Assembly (NCBI GenBank): GCA_030594675.1
Contig: JAUVES010000017.1
Coordinates: forward strand, 1-9,964
Origin: Candidatus Nanohaloarchaea archaeon
GTDB lineage: Archaea > EX4484-52 > GLR71
Direction of reading: 5' to 3'
DNA: 9,964 bases
Part shown: positions 1 through 5,095 of the stretch, piece after piece
Position numbering within the stretch: position 1 is the stretch's first letter
How the letters are laid out: each line of letters opens with the position of its first letter
Notes under the pieces: generated by a model
Told to the model about the DNA's origin: nothing
Seen by the model: the letters and a program-made list of their open reading frames with translations, nothing else
Databases searched by the model: none
Made by a program: the position numbers and the translations under genes

Positions 1-393
1 AGATGCAATCCCATCCAGGAAGGGCACAAAGATTATGAATTCATAGATGGTGACTGGAGATATCATGACTCTTATGCAGGCAGCACCCAGGCACCAGGAA
101 GAGAAGTAATTTTCTTTAAGGACAAGCCTGTATGGTCTATGTCTTACCAGGGCCAGACAATTGACGGGCTTTCTGAAGACTTTATCAAAAAAACATTTGA
201 ATTCCTGAAAGAAGCACTGAGAAATTTTGTTAATAATATGCCTTTCAGAGGTCCAGCAATATTCAGGCAAGGAGATTTTGAATACAATTTTTCAATAGAA
301 GGTAATCTCAATTATTTCACAGGCAAAGAATCTATAAAATATAATGGCAAAGAAGTCTTCTTCCAGCATGTAATAGGTACTTTGATAAAGTGA
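1..393 (+). CDS. DUF5680-like domain protein, 5' end cut off by the window
   Basis: The frame is open from the first base, and the visible 130 residues end at TGA 391-393. An ATG at 139 lies inside conserved domain sequence, so it is not the true start. The segment resembles the DUF5680 domain: a GDWRYHDSY stretch near residues 22-30, a PGREVIFFKDKPVWSMSYQG stretch near 37-56 and a PFRGPAIF stretch near 81-88. In bacteria this domain often forms the C-terminal part of small proteins or of helix-turn-helix regulators, and its function is unknown. The missing N-terminus could therefore carry another domain, but none is visible. No signal peptide or membrane segment is present in the visible part. 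The next gene has its own TATA box, so the two are probably not co-transcribed. Family assignment is from remembered motif patterns, not a search. Confidence 0.7.
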   Translation, partial: RCNPIQEGHKDYEFIDGDWRYHDSYAGSTQAPGREVIFFKDKPVWSMSYQGQTIDGLSEDFIKKTFEFLKEALRNFVNNMPFRGPAIFRQGDFEYNFSIEGNLNYFTGKESIKYNGKEVFFQHVIGTLIK

Positions 394-459
394 TTTTCAA
401 GACAAGTAAACCATAAACATAGTACCAATACAACATTCTTCAATAGTCCATAAACAACA

Positions 460-467
460 CTTATATA
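460..467 (+). promoter_or_regulatory. TATA box for pyrE
   Basis: CTTATATA is centred about 27 bases before the pyrE ATG at 491. Archaeal transcription usually starts 22-27 bases after the TATA centre, so the transcript should begin at or within a few bases of the start codon (leaderless). No Shine-Dalgarno is visible before this ATG, which fits. Confidence 0.6.
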
Positions 468-490
468 CTTTTACTGCCCAATGATAAATT

Positions 491-1210
491 ATGCAAGAAA
501 TAACAGATTATGAAAAAGAGCTTATTGACTTCATGTTAGATAATGGTGCTCTGTCAATTGGAGACTTTACATTGAACAGTGGCAGAAGTTCTCCATATTT
601 TATAAATACAGGAGAGTTTGATGACGGAGAGCGTATAGCAAAGTTAGGTCGTTTCTATGCGAAAAAAATAACAGATAATTTCACTCCTGATGAATATGAT
701 ATAATCTTCGGTCCTGCATATAAAGGTATTCCTCTCTCTGTAGCAACTGCAATAGCTCTATATGATTATTATGGTATCAACAAAGGCTATGCTTTCAACA
801 GGAAAGAAGCAAAAGGTCATGGTGAAGCTACCAATATACAAAAAGAATTGATTGTTGGGTCAGAGATTAAGGACAGCAGTAGAATCATAGTGGTTGATGA
901 TGTAGTCACAAGTGGGTCTGCAGCGTATACCATTATCAAATTATTGAACAGTACTGCAGACAATCTTAAATATGTAGGTCTAGTCGTTGCAGTTGACAGG
1001 CAGGAAGTAGGGCTGGATGGAAAAAGTGCAATAAGAGGGATTGAAGAGACGACAAAAATGAAAGTTTGTCCAATCACAGATATATCCACGATGTTCAATT
1101 ATTTATTGGACAATCAAAAAATTACACCATCAGTTAAAGCACAAGTAGATAATTATTTAACCAGATTCGGAAATGAGGATGTAAAAGCCCTTCTGCAAAA
1201 TGCAATTTAA
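491..1210 (+). CDS. pyrE: Orotate phosphoribosyltransferase, E. coli-like type
   Basis: Converts orotate and PRPP to orotidine 5'-monophosphate and pyrophosphate in pyrimidine synthesis; cytosolic, normally a dimer. Visible hallmarks are the PRPP-binding motif IIVVDDVVTSGSA (residues 132-144, acidic pair D136-D137), FGPAYKGIP with K78, FNRKEAKGHGE (residues 102-112, catalytic-loop R104, K105, K108, H110) and VDRQE (168-172), whose R170 matches the orotate-contacting arginine of the Salmonella enzyme. The pattern FTL-SGR-SPYF near 26-37 and the whole layout look like the enterobacterial/fungal enzyme, not the shorter usual archaeal one. At 239 residues it is about 25 longer than E. coli PyrE, mostly a C-terminal helix-rich tail. 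Asn29 stands where E. coli has Lys26, a position that varies in other OPRT subfamilies. No other pyr gene is nearby. Start is ATG 491 after a well-placed TATA box. Confidence 0.93.
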   Translation: MQEITDYEKELIDFMLDNGALSIGDFTLNSGRSSPYFINTGEFDDGERIAKLGRFYAKKITDNFTPDEYDIIFGPAYKGIPLSVATAIALYDYYGINKGYAFNRKEAKGHGEATNIQKELIVGSEIKDSSRIIVVDDVVTSGSAAYTIIKLLNSTADNLKYVGLVVAVDRQEVGLDGKSAIRGIEETTKMKVCPITDISTMFNYLLDNQKITPSVKAQVDNYLTRFGNEDVKALLQNAI

Positions 1211-1245
1211 TAACTGATAGAACATCACTGCCGTGCAGATACATA

Positions 1246-1253
1246 CTTATAAT
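1246..1253 (+). promoter_or_regulatory. TATA box for the HAD gene
   Basis: CTTATAAT lies about 24 bases before ATG 1273 in the 62-base gap after pyrE. The distance predicts a leaderless transcript, and there is no Shine-Dalgarno before the ATG. Confidence 0.5.
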
Positions 1254-1272
1254 TTCATAACTTATTTTTCTT

Positions 1273-1935
1273 ATGACATCAATCAACAAAGACCAGATAA
1301 AAGCAGTAATCTTCGACATGGACGGAACACTTCTAGACTCCATGCATATATATGTTGCAGCAATCAATTCAGTCCTGGAGCAGTTCAATACATCATGCAC
1401 AGCCGCAGACATAGAGCCTTTGTCTGGATTGCCGCCAAAAGAGATATACAAATACTTCTTAGAAAAAATAGGCACCTACAATAAATCAAAAGAAGATGAA
1501 TTGAAATTGCAGTTTAATAAAAAATTTGCAGAGCTCATGAAAGATACAGACGGATTTCCAAAAGATTCAATAGATTGCCTAAAGCAGATAAAAGCCAAAG
1601 GATACAGAATAGCTCTGGGTACAGGCGCACTGAAACATCTCGTACTGATGATGATACCAAAAGATATAATGTCTCTCTTTGACGCAGTAATAACCAGCGA
1701 AGATGTATCAAGATACAAGCCCGACCCAGAAACATTCTTAAAAGCATCGGAAAAACTAAAGGTCCGGCCCGAAAATTGCATCGTCATAGGTGATGGAAAC
1801 AGCGATTTCCTTGCAGCAAAAGAAGGGAACATGAAATTTATATTCATAAGGAACAGTCACAACAAAAATTTCGCTCACTCAGGCCAGTGCGACAATATAA
1901 TAGGCAATATACTAGAACTTACACACATCCTTTGA
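1273..1935 (+). CDS. HAD-superfamily phosphatase (phosphoglycolate phosphatase / beta-phosphoglucomutase-like)
   Basis: A 220-residue cytosolic HAD hydrolase with all four motifs. Motif I is FDMDGTLLDS with nucleophile D15 and acid/base D17. Motif II is LGTGA with T117. Motif III lysine is K149 in RYKPDPE. Motif IV is GDGNSD (173-178), supplying Mg-binding acidic residues D174 and D178. The insert between motif I and motif II (roughly residues 25-95) is the helical type-I cap found in phosphoglycolate phosphatases and beta-phosphoglucomutases. Such enzymes hydrolyse small phosphorylated metabolites, or isomerise sugar phosphates; the sequence does not fix the substrate. The gene has its own TATA box, so a functional link to pyrE (for example nucleotide phosphate turnover) is only a guess from adjacency. 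Start ATG 1273 sits seven codons before the first strand of the fold, as expected. Confidence 0.88.
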   Translation: MTSINKDQIKAVIFDMDGTLLDSMHIYVAAINSVLEQFNTSCTAADIEPLSGLPPKEIYKYFLEKIGTYNKSKEDELKLQFNKKFAELMKDTDGFPKDSIDCLKQIKAKGYRIALGTGALKHLVLMMIPKDIMSLFDAVITSEDVSRYKPDPETFLKASEKLKVRPENCIVIGDGNSDFLAAKEGNMKFIFIRNSHNKNFAHSGQCDNIIGNILELTHIL

Positions 1936-1957
1936 CAAAGAAATAAAAAGATATGCA

Positions 1958-1964
1958 GTATAAT
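1958..1964 (+). promoter_or_regulatory. Possible TATA box for the aIF2-beta block
   Basis: GTATAAT is centred 26 bases before ATG 1987. A second TATA-like element, CTTATATC (1968-1975), is too close to the ATG to serve a leaderless start. GGCTGAT at 1976-1982 could act as a weak Shine-Dalgarno, in which case the promoter would lie further upstream, for example in the A-rich run at 1938-1950. The choice is unresolved. Confidence 0.35.
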
Positions 1965-1986
1965 CATCTTATATCGGCTGATAGTT

Positions 1987-2400
1987 ATGGACGAGAATGA
2001 ATACAAAAAAATGCTTGATGATGCAAGAGAACAGCTTCCAGACACATCATCAAACGATGAAAGATTTGAGATGCCAATCCTTAAAGTAATAATAATAGGC
2101 AACAAGACAGAGATAGTGAACTTTTCCTCAGCAGCAAAACACATAAGGCGGAATGAAAAGATTCTTCTTAAATACATGTCAAAAGAGCTTGCAACCTTCG
2201 GAGAATTAGGTGGTGGAAAAGCAACTTTTGTAGGGAAATTCGGTACAATTGTGATAAATGACAAGTTCAAGAAATATGTAAACTCTTTTGTCCTCTGCAA
2301 GGAATGCGGCAAGCCAGACACCCATATGGAAAAATCAGGCAGGCAGGAAATTCTGAAATGCGAGGCATGTGGTGCAAGAAGGCCTATAGATAAATGTTAA
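1987..2400 (+). CDS. eif2b: Translation initiation factor 2 subunit beta (aIF2-beta)
   Basis: Beta subunit of the heterotrimeric GTPase aIF2, which brings initiator Met-tRNA to the small ribosomal subunit. The 137-residue length is normal for archaea. It has the N-terminal helix (residues 5-17) that contacts the gamma subunit, followed by ERFEMP (25-30). The central alpha-beta domain includes the family signature around KYMSKELATFGEL. The C-terminal zinc ribbon has C104-x2-C107 and C125-x2-C128. MDENEYKKMLDDA matches the usual start of the family, supporting ATG 1987. It heads a packed block: the DUF424 gene follows within 14 bases, or overlaps by 7 if its alternative upstream ATG is used. 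NMD3 and aIF1A come next. No unusual residues were noticed. Confidence 0.96.
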   Translation: MDENEYKKMLDDAREQLPDTSSNDERFEMPILKVIIIGNKTEIVNFSSAAKHIRRNEKILLKYMSKELATFGELGGGKATFVGKFGTIVINDKFKKYVNSFVLCKECGKPDTHMEKSGRQEILKCEACGARRPIDKC

Positions 2401-2414
2401 TAAAGGTATATGCA

Positions 2415-2708
2415 ATGTTTATTTTAAATATGCGCAACACAGATCATGGAACATTTATTTCAGTATGCGACAAAGATCTGTTAGGAAAGACTTTTGAACA
2501 CGAAGATTCCATCTTGGATATATCAGGCGATTTCTACAATGGAAAAGAGGAATGCATAGAAAACATAATCGCAGAGCTGAATAGATGCTTTACCGCAATA
2601 ATTATCGGAAACAACATAATAGACAAACTTCTCAAAAAAGAGATTATACAAAAAAGTCATATCGCATTGATTGCAGATCAAAGATATGCAATGCTTTTCA
2701 GTATGTGA
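2415..2708 (+). CDS. DUF424 family protein
   Basis: A 97-residue archaeal protein of the DUF424 family. The N-terminal part has the characteristic pattern of a short strand, then ISVCDKDLLGKTF and LDISGDFYNG (about residues 15-46 of this start). Later FTAIIIGNNIIDKLLKK matches the family's conserved 'glycine-N-x2-hydrophobic' region. The function is unknown; recurrent placement next to aIF2-beta suggests a role in translation or RNA handling, an inference from context only. Start chosen is ATG 2415, which places the first strand where family members begin and has AAAGGT (2402-2407) upstream. ATG 2394, overlapping the aIF2-beta stop, would add seven residues. The gene is probably translated from the aIF2-beta transcript. 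No membrane segment or signal peptide. Confidence 0.82.
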   Translation: MFILNMRNTDHGTFISVCDKDLLGKTFEHEDSILDISGDFYNGKEECIENIIAELNRCFTAIIIGNNIIDKLLKKEIIQKSHIALIADQRYAMLFSM

Positions 2709-2738
2709 TAACCAATTGATAACCCAATCTGCAACTTA

Positions 2739-2746
2739 TTTATAAA
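2739..2746 (+). promoter_or_regulatory. TATA box for NMD3
   Basis: TTTATAAA is centred about 25 bases before ATG 2768 and lies in the 59-base gap after the DUF424 gene. It predicts a leaderless start, so NMD3-aIF1A probably form a separate transcription unit even though they continue the aIF2-beta block. Confidence 0.62.
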
Positions 2747-2767
2747 GAAAAACACAAAACACATCTT

Positions 2768-3463
2768 ATGATGAAAAAATTCTGTCCAAAATGCGGAAAA
2801 GACACAGAAGAATTGATAGAAAATCTTTGCCTAGATTGCCACAGATCTATATCTGGGAAAGAAAAGCTGCCATTACCTGCATCAGTAAAAATATACATCT
2901 GCAAATGCACAAAAGTCCGCATGAAAAACCAGTGGAAATCTTATCCGACATTAAAAGATGTAATAAGATCAGCAATATTAAGCGAATCAAAGCTAAAGGC
3001 AGCAAATATAAGCATAACATTTCCTAAAATGAACATAGCGGAAAGAAAAATCACAATCCCTGTAACAGCAGAAATAAACAATAAAGGCAAACATTCAACC
3101 CAGCAGGTAGATGCAATACTTATTCCTCAGTGCTGTCCAGTCTGCTCAAGAAAGTCTGGGGGATATTATGAGTCAGTAATCCAGCTCAGGGGAGATATCA
3201 AAGAGGTCAAAAAAATACAAGATTATATAGAAAAAAGGATACATAAAGAAAACGAAAAATCAGACGCAATCTTCATTACAAAAACAGAAAATGTACACAA
3301 TCGGATAGATATATATCTAAGTTCATTAAAATATGCACAAAAGCTCTCAAAACATATAATCTCAAAATTTAATATAACGGAGCACAAGGACTCTTTTTCA
3401 GACTATGGTATAAAAGACGGTAAGACCTTAAAAAGAACCACACATTTATTAAGATGTGCATAA
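2768..3463 (+). CDS. NMD3-like 50S subunit biogenesis protein, short archaeal form
   Basis: NMD3 family protein (PF04981 type). In eukaryotes NMD3 binds the pre-60S subunit and adapts it for nuclear export; in archaea, which have no nucleus, the homolog is presumed to act in late large-subunit maturation. The N-terminus has a zinc-binding array: C6-x2-C9, C21-x2-C24, a CKC at 45-47 and CCPVC at 122-126. The 'QLRGD' stretch near 160 and the terminal DGKTLKRTTHLLR match the middle domain. The 231-residue protein stops about where the eukaryotic protein continues into its eIF5A-like domain, so this is a short version. Start ATG 2768 has a second ATG right after it (2771); either fits. Its 3' end overlaps by 8 bases the longest possible aIF1A frame. 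Conserved cysteines argue that it is intact. Confidence 0.88.
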   Translation: MMKKFCPKCGKDTEELIENLCLDCHRSISGKEKLPLPASVKIYICKCTKVRMKNQWKSYPTLKDVIRSAILSESKLKAANISITFPKMNIAERKITIPVTAEINNKGKHSTQQVDAILIPQCCPVCSRKSGGYYESVIQLRGDIKEVKKIQDYIEKRIHKENEKSDAIFITKTENVHNRIDIYLSSLKYAQKLSKHIISKFNITEHKDSFSDYGIKDGKTLKRTTHLLRCA

Positions 3464-3818
3464 AACTATACATGGAGATGATATTATTTTCAGGCCGAAA
3501 TTTAAGAAAAAGAAAACCGCACCAGACCCAAATGTTCCAGTAAGGCTCAATCTTCCAAGGGGAGGAGAAGTCCTGGGTGTCATAGACCAGAGACTCGGTT
3601 TCGGCAAGACAAGAGTGATATGTGCAGATAAGAAAGTACGGGTCTGCAGAGTTCCTGGAAAGCTCAGAAGAAGAGTTTCCACATATGAAGGTACTTTCTG
3701 TATAGTAAAGCCCTGGGAAGTCCAGGGAGATATAAAAGGCGACATAATCTACACCTACACAAGATACCAGGCAGAGCTGATGCAGACTAAAGGATACTTA
3801 AAAGCGCTTGAATTGTAA
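3456..3818 (+). CDS. eif1a: Translation initiation factor aIF1A
   Basis: OB-fold factor that binds the A-site region of the small subunit and promotes initiator tRNA placement and scanning fidelity. The S1/IF1-like OB domain spans about residues 30-105 and shows LPRGGEVLGVI, DKKVRVCRVPGKLRRRV, VKPWEVQGDIKGDIIY and the terminal GYLKALEL typical of archaea. A basic patch KFKKKK precedes it. There is no in-frame ATG before the OB fold. The coordinates use GTG 3456, giving 120 residues and an 8-base overlap with NMD3. An alternative is ATT 3486 (110 residues), which lies 3 bases after a near-perfect Shine-Dalgarno at 3474-3482. The alternative matches the spacing used by other internal genes here; see findings. 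Product identity is secure, start is not. Confidence 0.95.
   Translation: MHKTIHGDDIIFRPKFKKKKTAPDPNVPVRLNLPRGGEVLGVIDQRLGFGKTRVICADKKVRVCRVPGKLRRRVSTYEGTFCIVKPWEVQGDIKGDIIYTYTRYQAELMQTKGYLKALEL
3474..3482 (+). promoter_or_regulatory. Strong Shine-Dalgarno near the aIF1A start
   Basis: GGAGATGAT differs at one base from GGAGGTGAT, the complement of the usual archaeal 16S rRNA 3' end. It lies inside the reading frame begun at GTG 3456. It is followed by ATT at 3483 and ATT at 3486. The ATGs within and beside it (3472 and 3478) are out of frame with aIF1A. Confidence 0.5.
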
Positions 3819-3819
3819 T

Positions 3820-3831
3820 CTTTCTTCTTTT
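3820..3831 (+). terminator. Pyrimidine-rich, T-rich tract after aIF1A
   Basis: CTTTCTTCTTTT follows directly on the aIF1A stop codon. Archaeal RNA polymerase can terminate at T-rich tracts without a hairpin. The tract runs straight into the RIO1 TATA box, so terminator and promoter share the 41-base gap. Weakly supported. Confidence 0.3.
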
Positions 3832-3835
3832 AAAT
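3828..3835 (+). promoter_or_regulatory. TATA box for RIO1
   Basis: TTTTAAAT is centred about 28 bases before ATG 3860. The spacing predicts a leader of at most a few bases, and no Shine-Dalgarno is present before the ATG. Confidence 0.5.
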
Positions 3836-3859
3836 AGATTCTCATCCATAATCCTTAAC

Positions 3860-4579
3860 ATGGCAGAGCAAAAGATAGAAAAAGACAGGAAAATCTATGA
3901 AGATGTCTTTGACACGCTGACAATAAGAACTCTCCAGACTCTGATAGCAAAAAAGAAGATAGACCGGATATTAGGAATAATAAAGTCAGGAAAGGAAGCG
4001 CAGGTCTTCAGGGCATTGACACCGGAAAAAAAGCTGGTAGTCGTAAAGATATATCTTATAGAGACATCAAGCTTCCAGAATATGGCAGATTACATAAAAG
4101 GTGACTACAGGTTCAAAAATGTAGGCAAGAACAAGAGGCGGTTGGTATATCTCTGGTGCGCAAAAGAATTCAGGAACTTAAAGAAAGCGCATAATGCAAA
4201 AATATCAGTTCCAAATCCCATAGCATTCTTTAACAACGCCCTTGTCATGGAATATATAGGAAACCAAAAAGAGGCAGCACCACTCCTTGCAGACATAAAG
4301 CCAAAAGACCCAAAAAAGATGTTCAGCACAATCTTAAAAGATATGAAAAAGCTCTACTTCGATGCAGGATTGGTACACGCAGACCTAAGCCAGTACAACA
4401 TCCTTGTAAAAGACGAAAAGCCGATAATGATAGATATGGGCCAGTCAGTCATCCTGAAACATCCGATGGCAGAAAAATTCCTTGAAAGAGATGTAAAGAA
4501 CATAGTGAACTACTTCAATAAACAGGGTTTGAATCTTGATCACAATAAAATCTTAAAGCAGTTTGAGAAGAAATTATAG
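3860..4579 (+). CDS. rio1: RIO1-type serine kinase/ATPase
   Basis: RIO-family atypical kinase that acts on late small-subunit precursors, probably as an ATPase that drives release of assembly factors. All catalytic elements are visible: P-loop-like SGKEAQVF (residues 43-50), ATP-binding lysine K63 in VVVKIY, and the RIO1 segment with MADYIKGDYRF (75-85). The hinge is MEYI (130-133), the catalytic loop LVHADLSQYNIL (171-182) has D175 and N180, and the metal-binding IDMGQ has D192. The 239-residue length is typical for archaea and lacks the eukaryotic C-terminal extension. Adjacency to aIF1A, and in many archaea to the Dim2-like KH gene (here 1.7 kb downstream), fits a role in 30S maturation. 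Its last two codons overlap by 6 bases, tail to tail, with the minus-strand gene that follows. Confidence 0.96.
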   Translation: MAEQKIEKDRKIYEDVFDTLTIRTLQTLIAKKKIDRILGIIKSGKEAQVFRALTPEKKLVVVKIYLIETSSFQNMADYIKGDYRFKNVGKNKRRLVYLWCAKEFRNLKKAHNAKISVPNPIAFFNNALVMEYIGNQKEAAPLLADIKPKDPKKMFSTILKDMKKLYFDAGLVHADLSQYNILVKDEKPIMIDMGQSVILKHPMAEKFLERDVKNIVNYFNKQGLNLDHNKILKQFEKKL

Positions 4580-5095
4580 ATTATTAATAAATAATTCGTA
4601 TATATTGTTTAGTTTAGAATACTCTTCCGCTATCAGTTTATAAAACGTCTCTGCATCCTCATTAGTTTCAAAATCAATATTAACAACTGCCCTGTCATGG
4701 TCTACATAGATTAGGTCGCTATCAATCTCCTTACCATATTGTTCTTTGGCGTGTGATATTGCAGTTTCAACCCTGGCTGGATTGTCTCTGTGTGCGACAT
4801 CGCTAGGGTTAATATTAAAATACATCTCACAAGACGGTATAACTCTATTATTAGCTTTCATATTTATTGACAAATGTTTAATACGGCCTATATGATTCTC
4901 ATCAACCTTGCAGCCGAGCATGCCTAAGACCTCTTCATAATCTCTCTTAAGCTTTACTGAACCTGTATTTGCAGAGCCATCCCCAATACCGCTTAATGCT
5001 TCTAAAATTTTTTCGTAATCTACAATCATAGACAATGTATCAGGGGTTAACTTTAAATGTTTATTTATTCCACTATCTAAAAATCTCTTACTCAC
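4574..5095 (-). CDS. Uncharacterised 173-residue protein coupled to the DHH gene
   Basis: No family recognised. The protein is soluble-looking, acidic to neutral, with no membrane segment, signal peptide or cysteine cluster. It appears to be alpha/beta: a helical N-terminal third (residues 1-60), a strand-rich middle with IPSCEMYFNINPSDVAHR near 85-102, and a C-terminal strand-helix unit, DRAVVNIDFETNEDAETFY followed by a helix. It starts with GTG at 5095-5093, whose GTGA overlaps the DHH stop TGA at 5094-5092; the next in-frame ATG would remove 22 residues. The overlap implies co-transcription and termination-reinitiation, so a role near the DHH enzyme is plausible. Its end overlaps the RIO1 gene by 6 bases on the opposite strand. 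Codons look somewhat more T/A-ending than the translation genes. The C-terminal part vaguely recalls the KEOPS subunit Pcc1, sometimes beside DHH genes in archaea, but the match is too weak to call. Confidence 0.75.
   Translation of the reverse strand: MSKRFLDSGINKHLKLTPDTLSMIVDYEKILEALSGIGDGSANTGSVKLKRDYEEVLGMLGCKVDENHIGRIKHLSINMKANNRVIPSCEMYFNINPSDVAHRDNPARVETAISHAKEQYGKEIDSDLIYVDHDRAVVNIDFETNEDAETFYKLIAEEYSKLNNIYELFINNL

Noticed and set aside
139..393. ATG 139 as the start of an independent 84-residue gene
   Set aside because: The frame is open upstream to base 1 and the upstream residues continue the DUF5680 pattern without a break, so ATG 139 is internal.
817..1098. Minus-strand open frame inside pyrE
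   Set aside because: It runs antisense through the conserved PRPP-binding region and encodes no recognisable motif; a shadow of pyrE.
1875..2321. Long minus-strand open frame (148 codons) across the HAD end and aIF2-beta
   Set aside because: Antisense to two well-supported genes, with a hydrophobic, Ser/Phe-rich composition typical of reverse-frame artefacts.
3449..3745. Minus-strand open frame opposite aIF1A
   Set aside because: No start signal or family features; fully antisense to a conserved translation factor.
4574..5095. Calling the 173-residue gene a KEOPS Pcc1 subunit
   Set aside because: Only a weak strand-helix resemblance at the C-terminus; length is about double that of Pcc1 and no signature is clear.
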